Positions 11,879-24,618 of a stretch of DNA of 64,000 bases are shown piece after piece. The stretch covers positions 26,602,913-26,666,912 of the forward strand of contig OZ018410.1 in NCBI GenBank assembly GCA_963969595.1, in the 5' to 3' direction. This DNA is from Neckera pumila (Eukaryota > Streptophyta > Bryopsida > Hypnales > Neckeraceae). Under the pieces are notes generated by a model that did not search any database, was not told the origin of the DNA, and saw only the letters and a program-made list of their open reading frames with translations. The translations under genes were made by a program, and so were the position numbers. Every line of letters starts with the position of its first letter. Position 1 is the stretch's first letter.

Positions 11879-12503
11879 ACCCCTAAAGGACCAAGCACCA
11901 TTTTTTTGGCAACATAGTGATTTTGGGCAGCTCACTACGGATGGAGTTTTTATTTTTTTTCTTTGAAAATTTTACACAACATGTGCCCGAGGAGTAGCTT
12001 TAAGGCCCAACAATTTTCGTAGCTTTTGACTATACGGTTAAAAAGTTATTGCATGATATGTGATTTTCATTGGACGGCGGGCAGCCCGGGCAGCTCAAAA
12101 AACTTCTTTAAAAATGACTTTAAAAAAAAATAAAAATCTGAAATTGGTTCTTTAGATTTATATAGAAGTTTGGAGCTTTGAATCATTCAATTTGGATCTA
12201 TGAGTCAAAAGTTATGAGGATTTTAAGTTTGTGGGTAGGTATGGTTTTGAAAGACTCCATACCTACCCACAAACTTAAAATCCTCATAACTTTTGACTCA
12301 TAGATCCAAATTGAATGATTCAAAGCTCCACACTTCTATATAAATCTAAAGAACCAATTTCAGATTTTTATTTTCCTTAAAGCTACTCCTCGGACACATA
12401 TTTTGTGAAATTTTCAAAGAAAAAAAATAAAAACTCCATTCGTAGTGAGCTGCCCAAAATCGCTATGTTGCCAAAAAACGCACCTTGGTCCTTTAGGGAT
12501 TAA
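11876..12503. mobile_element. TTAA-flanked foldback element P1 (piggyBac-like MITE)
   Basis: The left end is TTAA-CCCCTAAAGGACCAAG and the right end, inverted, is TTAA-TCCCTAAAGGACCAAG. Pairing extends far inward ('ttttttggcaacatag', 'gggcagctcactacg', 'ggagtttttatttttt') to a turn near 12228-12271. TTAA target duplication with CCC ends is the hallmark of piggyBac-type elements. Non-coding. Its left TTAA lies directly in the telomere-like tract. Confidence 0.75.
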
Positions 12504-13247
12504 CAAGAGTTACAGAAGCATATGCGTGCCATGGATGCACCTGAATGGATTGTAATTGCCATGTTTGGCAAAATCAGTATGCAGAATTGACACAACAAAG
12601 AGGATGGAAATACACTGGTAGGAGGCAGCTGCAACCTTGAATTGTGCAACTTTCGGGGTGCACAGAAATTGGGATTTTACGCCTTTCTCCATTTTTTTTT
12701 TTCTCCTTGGGATTCTTATGTTTACAATGTACATTCTGCTCAAATGTTGTAAGCATGCAATTTGTGCTCTATCATCAGCAAATATCGGAAGAGTCACCAT
12801 GTTCAAAACGGAGCAGAATTCCTGGAAGACTTTGGTCATCAAACTTTATACTCTCTGTATCGGCGTGATGGATTTTTGAAAAAAAATGCAGATCTGCACT
12901 CTTTGTGAAGCTGCCAGTAAATTTGTATGGTGAACTTTTCAGTAACCAATTTCGGTAACTTCAAGTTATTCCATTTCTTTCAGAACGCTCCTCCGAACCC
13001 GTTTGGACCGCTGTTCCATCTGTGACGTTTAGGGGTTAATTTATTATTATTCTGAACAAATGAAATGGAATTTAGTTCATTGCAACTGAAGGGCACTCCA
13101 AAGTACAGTACTGTACTGTACAGTACAAGACCAGCAGCCACAAGTGGCCTCGCACAGTGGCCAAATTTTGGAGGGAAAAAGATGAACGGAGAGGTCAGAG
13201 AGAGATAAGTTAACCTAAATTGAACCCCCCCCCCAAAGAAAACCCAT
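12504..13247. other. Non-coding DNA with an orphan TTAA-element end
   Basis: No gene recognised. At 13027-13039 the sequence GTTTAGGGGTTAA looks like the right end of another member of the TTAA family, but no matching left end was found nearby. The words 'gtacagtactgtactgtaca' near 13105-13125 form a short palindrome, and there is a C10 run at 13225-13234. Confidence 0.45.
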
Positions 13248-13249
13248 TA

Positions 13250-13541
13250 AGGTAGGCGGCTCTTAAAGCGACCCTTTAAGAGCTGATTGCCTTTTGGAGG
13301 AAGCTAAACTCCTTGAAACAATTCTCAATAAATTTTCATATGAAGAAAAATGGAATTGGCATTGAACCCAAGTTGTTTTGTATTTTTTGGACCTTCATGG
13401 AATTAGTTATGAATTTTTGAAGTTGAAAACACATGGTTTCTAAAAGCGACCCCCTCCTGAAATGTACACATCTGGTACATGTTAGAGGCCAAATCTACCA
13501 AAACGCTTTTAGAACTGGGTCGCTTTAAGAGCCGCTTACCT
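13250..13541. mobile_element. TA-flanked MITE, AGGTA family, copy 2
   Basis: The 292-bp element has ends AGGTAGGCGGCTCTTAAAGC and, inverted, AGGTAAGCGGCTCTTAAAGC, differing at one position over about 25 bp. TA is duplicated at 13248-13249 and 13542-13543. A further internal copy of 'aaagcgaccc' lies at 13444-13453. No coding capacity. Confidence 0.75.
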
Positions 13542-13611
13542 TAGTGCCACCACATACAATGAGAGTTTCTACATCAGTCCATACACTGCATCCAGTCACT
13601 GACGGGCCTCA

Positions 13612-14047
13612 TTAACCCCTAAGTGGTTTTGAGGACACATTGTATCCGATGGATTCATATACGACCTATATTCGCCAAATTCCATGAAGTATCGGCCAAA
13701 AATGTAAACTACAAAATCGAAAGTGCAATCATGATTGATTTTCATATGTTTTTAGTAACATATTGCAATGCTCGTTGTTGAAATGAGATGTTGTCAAACA
13801 TGCAAAAGTGTGTATTTCTAGAGAAATACGTGTATTGGAGGTATAGCTTCATAATATTCACAAAATTAGTAGCATGTCCGATGTAGCCAAAAAGTGTGTA
13901 GTTTGATAGAAGACTTCAATGCACATTCAACAAAAAATAAAAATAAATTAAATGGATAATAAACCATTCACATGCAAGGCTGTGTATATTGCACTTACAT
14001 GTATGTACAAATGCATTGAAAGACAATCAAAACCAGTTAGGGGTTAA
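13612..14047. mobile_element. TTAA-flanked element P2 (piggyBac-like MITE)
   Basis: The left end is TTAA-CCCCTAAGTGGTTTTGA and the right end, inverted, is TTAA-CCCCTAACTGGTTTTGA, a 17-bp inverted repeat with one difference. Its right TTAA (14044-14047) is also the left TTAA of P3. Non-coding and AT-rich. Confidence 0.75.
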
Positions 14048-15350
14048 CCCCTAAAGTTCCATGACTATGTTTTCACCAAGAATGCTCAAAAACTGCCATT
14101 TTTAGTACAAGTACCAAATTTTTGAAAAAAAACTTTTTTTGACACATGTAATCGTAGAATCTTGTAGTATGCTGACTTGAGAACATGTGGTAAAAATTTC
14201 AGAAATTTCCACTGCGTGGATGGCAAGATATATGCATTCAAATTCACCAAAATCATTCTTTTGGCCCTGCAAAAAACAGGATAACTGCACTTCATAAGCT
14301 CACTTTTTGATAAGAAATGTGCAAAGCAGTGATCCCAGAACTGCTTTATGGAATTAGTGCAACATGCTACCTACGGTAATAGGATTTAGTGCAATATGCT
14401 ACCTCAAAGACAAATGGGCATCAATTTTGGCTACCTTGAGAGTGAGTAGTATTAAAAAAAATAGAAAGAGTAGGATTTTGCAAGTTTTCAAGGATTATTG
14501 GAAGTGCTATAATACAAAACTAACGAAATAGATGCTAATTCCTATGTAGAGGAAGTTGCACATTGGCTACCAAATTCTATTGTTTGTTGCAATCTTGACT
14601 AAAATCTAATATTTTCAAGGATTTTTCCAGTATACTTTTAGCTCTTGAAAATTTTAAGTAGCAATGGAGCAAAATTTAGCCATTGCTGTGAATGCTGGTG
14701 CAAAGTCATGGTGCTTCTTTGGATTCTTTTTTCTAGACAAGTTGGCTACATGCTTAAAAATTTCAGATCATTTGAAATTGTACAACATATATGAAAATAA
14801 CAGTAAGTAGATAGTAGTAGAGAAAGATTCAAAATACTAAATTGTCAAGAATTTAATTATGGAATTAAAAAATACCAATCCCAATGGTTAAAATGTTGTA
14901 ATAAACAATTTACATCCTATGATTTTATTTTTTTCAAAAAATATTGATAATGGAGTTAAATAAACGACTTCAAAGTTTCTTTTAGAGTAGAGGATCCATA
15001 ATTGTCCACAAACTAAAAATCTTCATAACTTTTGGACTCATTGATCAAAATAGGATGATTCAAAGCTTTTTACGCGTATATAACTCTAAAAAATCTATTT
15101 CAAATTTTTGTTTTTGAAAAAAGTGATTTTCTTATCTACTCGGATTGCCCAGTAACAAAAAAAATAACATATTAGGCCATAACTTTTGACTCACATTTCC
15201 AAATGTCATGAAATTTAGTGCATATGAAAGATATTCCTTGTCCCCACCTTCTCTTAAAATTTGTGTCCAAAGTATGGAATCTCTAGTCACATGTACATGT
15301 CCAAAATTTCTATGTAGCCAAAAAATGCATGTTGGTCCTGTAGGGGTTAA
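14044..15350. mobile_element. TTAA-flanked element P3 (piggyBac-like MITE) carrying an hAT-like insert
   Basis: The element starts TTAA-CCCCTAAAGTTCC and ends GGTCCTGTAGGGG-TTAA. It is closely similar to P5 (20534-21451) along its whole length, except for a 371-bp insert at 14327-14697 that P5 lacks. Both TTAA sites are shared with the neighbouring elements P2 and P4. Non-coding. Confidence 0.78.
14327..14697 (+). mobile_element. hAT-like MITE with perfect 8-bp target duplication
   Basis: The 371-bp insert starts CAGTGATCCCAG and ends CTGTGAATGCTG, an imperfect 12-bp inverted repeat (8 of 12). It is flanked by the exact 8-bp duplication GTGCAAAG (14319-14326 and 14698-14705). The related P5 element lacks the insert. 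An 8-bp duplication and CAG...CTG ends are typical of hAT transposons. Non-autonomous; a reversed relative lies at 2516-3262. Confidence 0.75.
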
Positions 15351-16113
15351 CCCCTAATGACCCAAGCAACCATTTTTCTAGTCGCTATTATTGTTTTTTG
15401 AGCTTCTCATTCTCAAACTTTTATATTTTTGAAAAATAAAACTTATTTCTAAAAGATAGATTTTATTACAATTTTCATGGCGATAGTTTCATCAAATTGC
15501 AAGTTAAATTCCGCCTTGTGGAAATTTTCAAAGTTTAGTAGTGTAGTATGGTTTACAGCTCATTTTTTTGGCTTCGATTTGAGGATGGACTAAAAACTCA
15601 GCCAACCAATGTGCTTCTTGCCCACCTCATAAAGAATAGATCTACTTCAAAAAGGATAGATCCAAGGAGCTCAAGGAGAAGACAAGTGTCCCATTTTTTT
15701 TTCACTTGCAAATACTCCTCCAATTTCAAGGACTACCATGCATTGCAAGCTCAACCATGAATTGTAAATTTCTTGGAATGTTATGAAATCTTACATATAC
15801 ATTTTCAACTCTCTTCTCTCTCACTTAGCACAAAAGGGCATCATTTCAAAATATTCTCACAAAGATATGCTCCTTCACAATGCGTTGCCCTATATTTCCA
15901 TTGACCCTAGAAAAACTTCAAAACTAAATATCTCCTAAGCAGTATGATCAAATAATCTGAATTTTTTTGAGGTTCTCACTTTTAATATTAAATTTAAGAT
16001 CATACAATTACATTCCATCCGATCATAAGAAGAAATGAGCCAAAAAATTGCTCAAGTTGTTGGCAGTTTGGCCCATTTTGGAAAAACAACCCCCTTGGGT
16101 CATTAGGGGTTAA
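15347..16113. mobile_element. TTAA-flanked element P4 (piggyBac-like MITE)
   Basis: The left end TTAA-CCCCTAATGACCCAAG is a perfect match to the inverted right end. It shares its left TTAA (15347-15350) with P3. Its right TTAA (16110-16113) runs straight into AAGGTAGGAG, which resembles an end of the AGGTA family. Short reading frames inside have no family resemblance. Confidence 0.78.
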
Positions 16114-16149
16114 GGTAGGAGCCCTTCTTATGGCCTCACTAGGAGGGAG

Positions 16150-16392
16150 GACGCTAAATCCTCCATTTGAAGTGGGACTAGAAGGGGGAATTTATCCTAG
16201 AAAAAAATGCAAGAATTTTTTATTTGCCACAAATGATAAAATTTGCAAAATTTGAATTCATATAAATTGCAATCAGAGACTCCAAATTAGCTAGGAAAGC
16301 ATGGCACAAATTAGGAAGCTTTTTTTTACATTTATCCTAGAGATCACATAATTTACCATATTGGTCCCACTTTGAATGGAAGATTTAGTGAC
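16150..16392. mobile_element. Inverted-repeat element next to P4
   Basis: The left arm GACGCTAAATCCTCCATTTG recurs inverted at about 16362-16392 as GTCACTAAATCTTCCATTCA. The interior contains the dispersed repeat shared with 1870-1970. The outer limits may extend left to the AGGTAGGAG at 16112. No coding capacity. Confidence 0.55.
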
Positions 16393-18379
16393 CTGCCATT
16401 GGGAGTCCTCCACTACTCTGATGACTTTTAAAATTTTCTTGACCTAGTCAATGCAAAGTTAGCAATACAAACCTCAAATGCATGTAATCTTCCTCTGGCA
16501 ATGAAATTCCGTTTCATTTGTTTCAAAAACCAACAACTCAAATGGACCTTTTTCCAATATAAAAAGGAGAAAAAAAAGAATATGCATAAAAAAAGATCTT
16601 TCATGCAAGAAAGGGACATTTTAATTTTTTGGCACACAAAACCAAGTTTGGAAATGTATGACAATTATAAAATCTTTCTATTATTGGGAGCTTAGTTGTG
16701 GACTCTTCATATCTTGTCAACTTGTCGTGTTTGGAAAGGAGATTAGTGAGGCCAAAAATAAAGACGGACAAATATATATTGGTTGCAATGGGGAGTACTT
16801 GAGGGGGGTTCACCTACATCATGATGTTGGTGTGGTTCTTTGTATATTGGACATTGAAGGTCTATAACTATTGAAATATTCACTAGTGATGAAATTTGTC
16901 TTAATGAACAACAAGTGTCCAATGGACTTGGCTTTCCCAAAAACATTTATATCACTAAAATTATTGTCCCAATTGGAATACGGAAGCATTTCATGCAATA
17001 TTCCATATATAAAATTAACCTCGGACGTCCAATATTGAAATATAGCACATACCACTTAGGATTAAAAGAAATTTATAAATTATGACCAAAGACAAAACCT
17101 TAGGAAGTATTCACGGGTTATTGAAAAATTGCAAGCAATTAACAATGGAGATTGAACTATTGTAAACAATTGCAAAGATGAGGCCAAAGAATGAAGTGCC
17201 CCACTAAGTTTCTATTCTAAATAACAATTTGTTGAACAAGGTCATTGCAAGAAACGGTGACCGTTTTGGTAGTGCTTTTCAAAACTGCTTGAAAATTGCT
17301 TATCACAACATTAGCACCATTAGGATTGATACTTTTCAAAAATTTATGTATGTTATCACTAGTTTAGTATTTTCCAATATTCGGTTCCTCCTTTTGTTAA
17401 TTTTTTTTTGTGAATGCACACATTTTGGAATGAATAATTGAATTTTTTTGTACAGTTTTGCATTTTTCATCCGTGCTTGTGGATGTAAATAGTTTTATCA
17501 TTCTAATGCCAATAGCTTTTTGTACTCTTCAAAATAAACTCAATAAAAATCTTGGAAGTCCCAAATCAAACCTTATCCATTTTATTTTATGGACACCATA
17601 AACACAAGAAAATTAGAGGTTCTTCAAAGCAAGACGAGGTTTTAGATTCTAAGAAAGAATACAAGAATATATTTAGAGCAAGAAATTAAAAGTGCAAGAA
17701 ATGTGTAGTCGAGACTAAGGATCACTTTAGCCTCGACTTTTTTTAAATTCTAATATCTAGCTAGGAAGCTCCTCAAGAAGTTGTTTCTGTTTAGGAAGGC
17801 TCTCGAAAGACTTCTTGCCACAAACAAATTACTTTTTTAATCTAGGAAGCTCCTCAAGAAGCATCTTCTGTTTTAGAAGCTCCTTAAAAAGCTTCTACTA
17901 TCTAGGAAGTACATCAAGAAGTTTCTTGTTACTTATACGAGAAGGTTTTAAGGTATATATTTATGACATCATCCCTGTTTCTAGTGACAAGTTTTAAGAA
18001 GAGTCTACATTTTGCCCAACTCTAGAAATTCAAGAATTCTTCAGATGGTGAGTACTACAAATGCAGTCCATTCAATCATTGGCAAAGGGTGGACATGACT
18101 TTTTAACCAACATTGAAAACATACCCGAACTCTTTTCTATTGGACAAACCATACTGAAGTAATATTCCTACAAAACATCTTTCAAAAAACATTTCTCGGC
18201 CTCTAAGTTTCAAGCTTCTATGCTATAGCTAAAATGCTAAATCACCAAGGCTTGAGTGTTGTCTTGAAGATTTCCATTCTAAAGTTGGTCCAAGCGAGGT
18301 CAATTCCATTGCTCAGGCATTACAGAAAACCTGGACCCTCTACATGGTCGTTAGGATTTTGGCAAATGTGCAGTTACAA
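16393..18379. other. AT-rich DNA without recognised gene
   Basis: No credible gene. At 17761-17935 a degenerate repeat of about 40 bp is visible, built on 'ctaggaagctcctcaagaag', with four to five diverged units. The rest is AT-rich and shows no inverted or direct repeats that I could support. Confidence 0.4.
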
Positions 18380-18960
<581 letters not shown>

Positions 18961-20439
18961 TTTTTTTATCAAAATTCCGACAAGGCACCTTGGTTGACTA
19001 CTCACTTTACAGATTGCCTGACAGCCTTTTTGGGCTGATATTTTTCCTAAATGCACATTTTAATGCATCCATTCAGACCTATAGAGGGCTGAATTTTCTC
19101 TAATGGGTTTTCAACTTTTTTTTTAGGGTGTCTTTGTAGTTGCAAACGATTCGCGGGTTGAATCAGTTGCTTTGATAATCGTGATAAAAAAAGCTCAAGC
19201 TTAGCCTCTAGTTGAGGTGCTAGATTTAATGATTCTTTAAAAACTCTCTAATTAGATATATTAAGGTTTGAACAAACAATTATCAAAGACAAACTAAGAA
19301 TTAGACGGACAGATTCTAAAAATCTTTAAGAAAATTGTATTTTCTTGCTATTATTTGGAATTTTTTCCTTCTTTATGTACAATTATCAATGACAATTATG
19401 TGAAAGCTTTTTAAAAAAGTTATTGTTGTGTAAATTTGGTTTATTAGGTTAGAGTTGATGAAATTCTTGTGCCTTTTAAGGTGCTTTGATTACATTAATT
19501 GCTAGTTCTCATGTGCGCTTGTTGATGTTGTATCCGCACAAATATATAATATATTCCAACTTGCCCTGTCTGTATTGTGAATCTAACACTTTTTCTACCT
19601 CATAATCTTCTTGATTGTTGATTTTGATGAAATGCAACAGTGGTTGCATTTTGTCTGGTATATTTTACTTTTCATATAGTTTAAAAAGAGAAACAAGGAA
19701 AACTAAATGCACCTCTATAGATGTTGAGAATTTCAACTTATAAGCAATTGGATTGACTTGTCGTTGAATGGAAAATGGTTTATAATTAATTAATTTGAAA
19801 ATTCAATATTTGGCACCTAAAAAAGGAATTTTTTGAAATTCAAATTTTTGGACAAATAAATAATTATAGTTTTGCCTTTCATCTATAGCCGTTCCACTTA
19901 TGTAAGAAACTTTTTATTCATCAAGGTAGCTCATTACGAACAGCCATTCTTCCACTTGCTATAATGCTTAATCATCTTTATTGAATTTTTCCAACCTCAT
20001 TTTAAACTCTTCTTAAAGCCTTGTTTGTATAAACATGTTCAATTGCTTGTAAGTGTTAGGATTTAGAGTTTGATTTGTGAGAAGCAGTAAATGTTGCTAT
20101 ATTATTGTTAATAGGTGGACAATATGGCCTAATAAAAGCTTTTGAGCAGTGTATTCTCATCTATAGGCAAAGAGGATATGGAAGAGAAAGTAGAACATGA
20201 CTTTGCAACACTCAATGCCAACTTGTAGCTAGAGTATTGTATGAAGGAAGCTATTCAAAAACAACCCATTGGGAGGCTTAAGAAGTAGATTGAAGCTGTA
20301 CTACTTCCAATCAAAGTGGAGAAGCTTGATTCAACACCAAAGACAACAAAGGCTATAGGATTATACAAAAATTCTCTAGGATCCCATTTATATTGTTGAA
20401 AAAAATCATAGAAATCTTAGAAATGCATTGAGGTACTTG
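18961..20439. other. AT-rich DNA, possibly with decayed transposase upstream sequence
   Basis: No intact reading frame. From about 20100 the sequence has a more coding-like composition leading into the fossil transposase at 20440. It may be the transposase N-terminal region, but multiple stops prevent a firm call. Confidence 0.35.
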
Positions 20440-22350
20440 CAATTGAAATACAAATTGCTAGGGCAAGAAAAAAGAAGTTTATGATGATCTCAATACAAGT
20501 TCTATGAGATAATGGTTCACGAAGATAGGGGAATTAACCCCTAAAGTTCCATGACTATGTTCTCAATGAAAACGCTTGAAAACTGCCAATTCTAGTACAA
20601 GTATCCAATTTTTAGAAAAAAACTTTATTTGACACATGTAACCATAGGATCTTGTAGTATGCTGACTTGAGAACATGTGGTAAGAATTTCAGGAATTTCC
20701 ACCACGTAGATTGCAAGATATAAGCATCAAATTTACTAAAACCATTTTTTTGGCCCTGCACAAAACATGGCAGCAGCACTTCACAAGCTCACTTTTTGAT
20801 GAAAAAATGTCCAAAATGATGGTGCTTCTTTAGATTCTTTTTCCTAGACAAGTTGGCTATATGCTTGAAAATTTTCATTTCATTTTGAATTGTAAAAAAA
20901 TAGTAAGTAGGTAGTAGTAGAGAATGATTCAAAATACAAAACTGTCAAGAGTTTAACTATGGAATTGAAAAATGCTAATCCCAATGGTGGAAATGTTTTA
21001 ATAAATAATCTTCATCCTAGGGTTTTATTTTTTTCAAATAAAAATTGAAAATTGAGTAAGATAAAGAACTTCAAAGTTTCTTTTAGAGTAGAGAATCTAT
21101 AACTGCCCGCAAATTTAAAATCTTCATAACTTTTGACTCAATGATCAAAATGGGATGATTCAAAGCTTTTTATCTATATAACTCTAGAAAACCAATTTCA
21201 AATTTTTGTTTACGAAAAAAGTGATTTTTTTTAGTTGCCCGGATTGCCCAGCTACAAAAAAAAGTAACATATTAGGCCATAAGTTTTGACTCGTATTTCC
21301 AAATGTCATGAAATTTGGTGCATATAAAAGATATTCCTCACCTCCACCTTCTATTAAAATTTCAGCCAAAAATATGGAAATCTCTAGTCGTACGTACCTA
21401 CCCAAAAATTCTATATGGCCAAAAAACGCATGTTGGTCCTTTAGGGGTTAAAGGATGGCATCAAGATATCAATTTTCAAGGAAATAATAGCCTATATAGG
21501 TGGTGGCCAATATGCATATCTCTTAGCCCAACACCATGAGCTTGAAGAAGAAATTATTAGTTTATCACCTTGTTGAAGGCCCATTGTGAGTCAAGCCAAC
21601 CCTTGTATATTTCTTCAATGAGGAATTTGATACGCACCCTAATTGAAAAGAGGAAGCCGAGCTTATTGAAGTATGAGAGCACAAGAAAAGTTAGGATTTC
21701 CTTACCATGGTCACGCGATTTTGTTAGATCAAACTTGGATTGGAGCTTCATGAAAGCAACTGGAGTTGCAAGAAAGCTTCCAAGCGATTGGAAACAAAAA
21801 AATTTAGAAATGGTCCAACATGCCACTTATATTATTAAAGCTCATTATGTACAACTAGTAAATACCAATGATACATGATCCATTTGGTACCTACAATAGA
21901 GGCCCATGCTTTTGCAGAAAAGGAATCCAAACATGTGTCAAGTGCTTGGAATGGACGATAAGCAACAAATTACTATATTGGTGTCATCTTCAGCATCTGG
22001 AATTTGTTACCTTTTCAACCTTTCTTTGCTACTTTGCTAGTACAACGGATAGATATCCTCCTCAAAATTTAGGTCGTGATTTTTATAAAGATACATGTTA
22101 GCATTTAATCTATACCAACAACCATTAAAGTAACTTGACAACTTGGAAGCAATTTGTTGAACACATTTTGCAACCATATAGAAGAATGCAAGTGCAAATT
22201 AAAATTGGCTATGGATGAAGACTCCAAATTAAATTAGATTTTGAATTGCTGGAGCATGCATATTTCTAAAGAATTTATAATTTGGGTCAAATATTTGCAT
22301 CCACAGATCCTTCTAAGTTTTGTACCAGCCAACAATGCAAGTTCTGGAGA
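20440..22350 (+). pseudogene. Fossil pogo-like DDE transposase, split by element P5
   Basis: Coding traces lie on both sides of P5. Reading GGAA-TTAA-AGGATGG across a single TTAA gives a continuous stretch, WFTKIGE then LKDGIKISIFKEI, so P5 entered a transposase gene at TTAA. Downstream are GGGQYAYLLAQHHELEEEII, KYESTRKVRISLPW, NTNDT (first catalytic Asp context), HLVPT (in a shifted frame), DDKQQIT, VSSSASG, and at 22240-22340 NCWSMHISKEF with LHPQILLSFVPAN. This order (NSDxTG, D-x-W-S-x-H, FVPAN) is that of DDE_1 or pogo-type transposases. The Asp expected before CWSMH is Asn in this copy. Many stops and frameshifts make it inactive. The sub-family is inferred. Confidence 0.65.
20534..21451. 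mobile_element. TTAA-flanked element P5 (piggyBac-like MITE)
   Basis: The element starts TTAA-CCCCTAAAGTTCC and ends GGTCCTTTAGGGG-TTAA. It is the same sub-family as P3, with long matching stretches such as 'cttgtagtatgctgacttga', and it lacks the hAT-like insert. TTAA is duplicated at 20534-20537 and 21448-21451. It interrupts the fossil transposase. Non-coding. Confidence 0.82.
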
Positions 22351-24618
22351 GATTATTCTTTGTAATTTAAGGTATACACTTGAATTTAGAGGGTATTTGA
22401 TATGGTGCTATTTACCTTATTTATTGCATTTAAGATGATCCTATTTTTACATAAAAAGCTACAAGGGGCATATTTTCAATACTCTATGATTATTGTAAAT
22501 TTATTCATGCTTTTATCTAAGTAGGGCTATTTTTCATATAAAATTTAAGTGTCAAATTTTTTCCTACCTCCACCCTTCTTCACAAATTTTCCCTTTCTTC
22601 TGCTACGTATGTATATAGGATATACACCGTGAAACCAACAACAATCACTTGAATTCAAGTGCCATTGACCAAGTGGCAATTTTTAACTCCTACAGGCCAA
22701 GTGTCCATTGAACAAACAATTAAAAATCCGGGTAAGTTTCTATAAAGTCAACTTTGGTTAGATGCTCACAAAATTTTGGCACAAGATGTGAACATTTACC
22801 CCCTTAGTGGGAATAAAAAAAAATTTAGCCCTAAAGTTTTTTGGCAACCCTTGCAATTTGGGCATCTATTGGACATCTTTTGCAAAAGCTCTTGTCAACT
22901 ATTGAAATGTGGCATTTATGTAACTAATAAAATGTTGTATACAATTGTCAAAAAAATTAGTACTCAAATCACATTATAAAAGGAGTCAAACTTTATTAGC
23001 TATATTGGGGTGGCTTCTATAAAAAAAACCTTTTCTTCTAACCTCAGGCCCTATTATCTTGCAATATGTGAAGTCAAAGTTCTTAAATTTTTTTTACATA
23101 TTCCAAATCTTTGTTTCAAATTTTTTTGGGTGATTGCAAGAAACACTTGTCCTATTTTTTGTCCCCTTGCCCTTGGACAATTGTTTTTTTGCTCATAAGT
23201 CTTGCATCTTTTGTTTGTTTGGCTTGAAATTTGTAATAAAGGTACATGTGGTAGTTGCAAACATACCCTAATTTTTTCAACTTTCTTAAAATTAGTTTAC
23301 TAATTTTAAATTGCCCCCAATTGAATATCTACCTTGGCCATTTTGGAGTTTTTAAGTCCTATTTTTGATCCAAAAATGCAAATTTGAAGCCACAAATTGG
23401 ACATGTGGGAGGTCTACTAACATTATAAGGACTGACAATATTTTTTTTAGGAAAATAGCAACATATTAATTGCGCATATGGTTTCAAAGTGACCTTCCTC
23501 TGGTCAAAGGTTATAAAGAGGAGAAAAATTTCCTATATGAATTCTTTGGTGCAATGTGAGCGCAATCTTCTCTAGCAAGATGTTTTTTTTATTTATTTCT
23601 TTATTTCTTTTTGAATTACTAAAAAAAAAGGTCCTCAGACCCCTTTTCTGCTATTTTTTGCTCCCAATGGCTTCAATAATACTCCGAAGCAGTCTATAGT
23701 ATTGCATAGGATTGCATAGTATGGAATTGACGGTTTAGATTTGCATGTGCCTAAATCAAAGGTTTAGATCTGCAGGGGTAGTGCGGACATATAGTAATGG
23801 TAAAATTGTATAGTATTGCTAGTCTTATGGTCCAAAACTAAGTTTTTGAGTAAAAAACATGAAGTGTTTCTTGCAATCACCCATTACAGAAAATTTCAGC
23901 CCTCTGGAGGGCTATTCCAAAATAACAAACCAAGTTATTTCAAAGCTTGGTTTGTCACTTTGGAAAAGTGCCGCAGTGAGCAGTCAGCCAAGTTAAATCT
24001 TGCCGAAATCATTAAGATTTTGCAATTTTTTTTTTTAATTTAATTTTTTTTTTTCTAGATTTTGTATCCAAGTAACTAGAACCGAGCACTAGAATCTAGA
24101 CAAAAAAATGGTTATGTGTTACTTTGTGTTTTTTTTATATATACAAGTACCATAGATAATACCTAAAACGCTGTTTAATAGTCTTGATCCACATAGATTG
24201 GATTTGATTATAGACCTGTTTTCCTGAGCTATATTTTGTACAAAGTTGTTAATAGAATATACCAGATGGTTTACCAAAAATTGTACCATGGTTGATAGTT
24301 ACCATATCCAACTGCCATTTTAAAAAAAAAATCCTAAATACATGCTGCTAATTAGATAAGCCCCAAAAATATGGCTGAATAAAACTAGTCGGATCTGAAC
24401 CTCAGATTAAAAAGTCTGATAAAAAGGACAAACCAGGACTCATGAAGGAATTAGCATAAGAATCTTATATTATTAAAGGCGAACTAATGTAGTCCAAAAT
24501 CCTGGCAATTAGGTGATTCTTTGAACACATAGACATTTCTGATCCTTGTATCTGATGGTTTTTGTATACTGGGCCCTTACTCTGTTGTTTATTGTGGCTT
24601 GTTCGGAAGACTGGGGTT
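22351..24618. other. AT-rich DNA without recognised gene
   Basis: Many T and A homopolymers and no reading frame with family resemblance. The segment near 23680-23815 repeats 'tatagtattgcata' and 'ggtttagat(c/t)tgca' words. The beginning may still include the decayed C-terminus of the transposase above. Confidence 0.4.
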
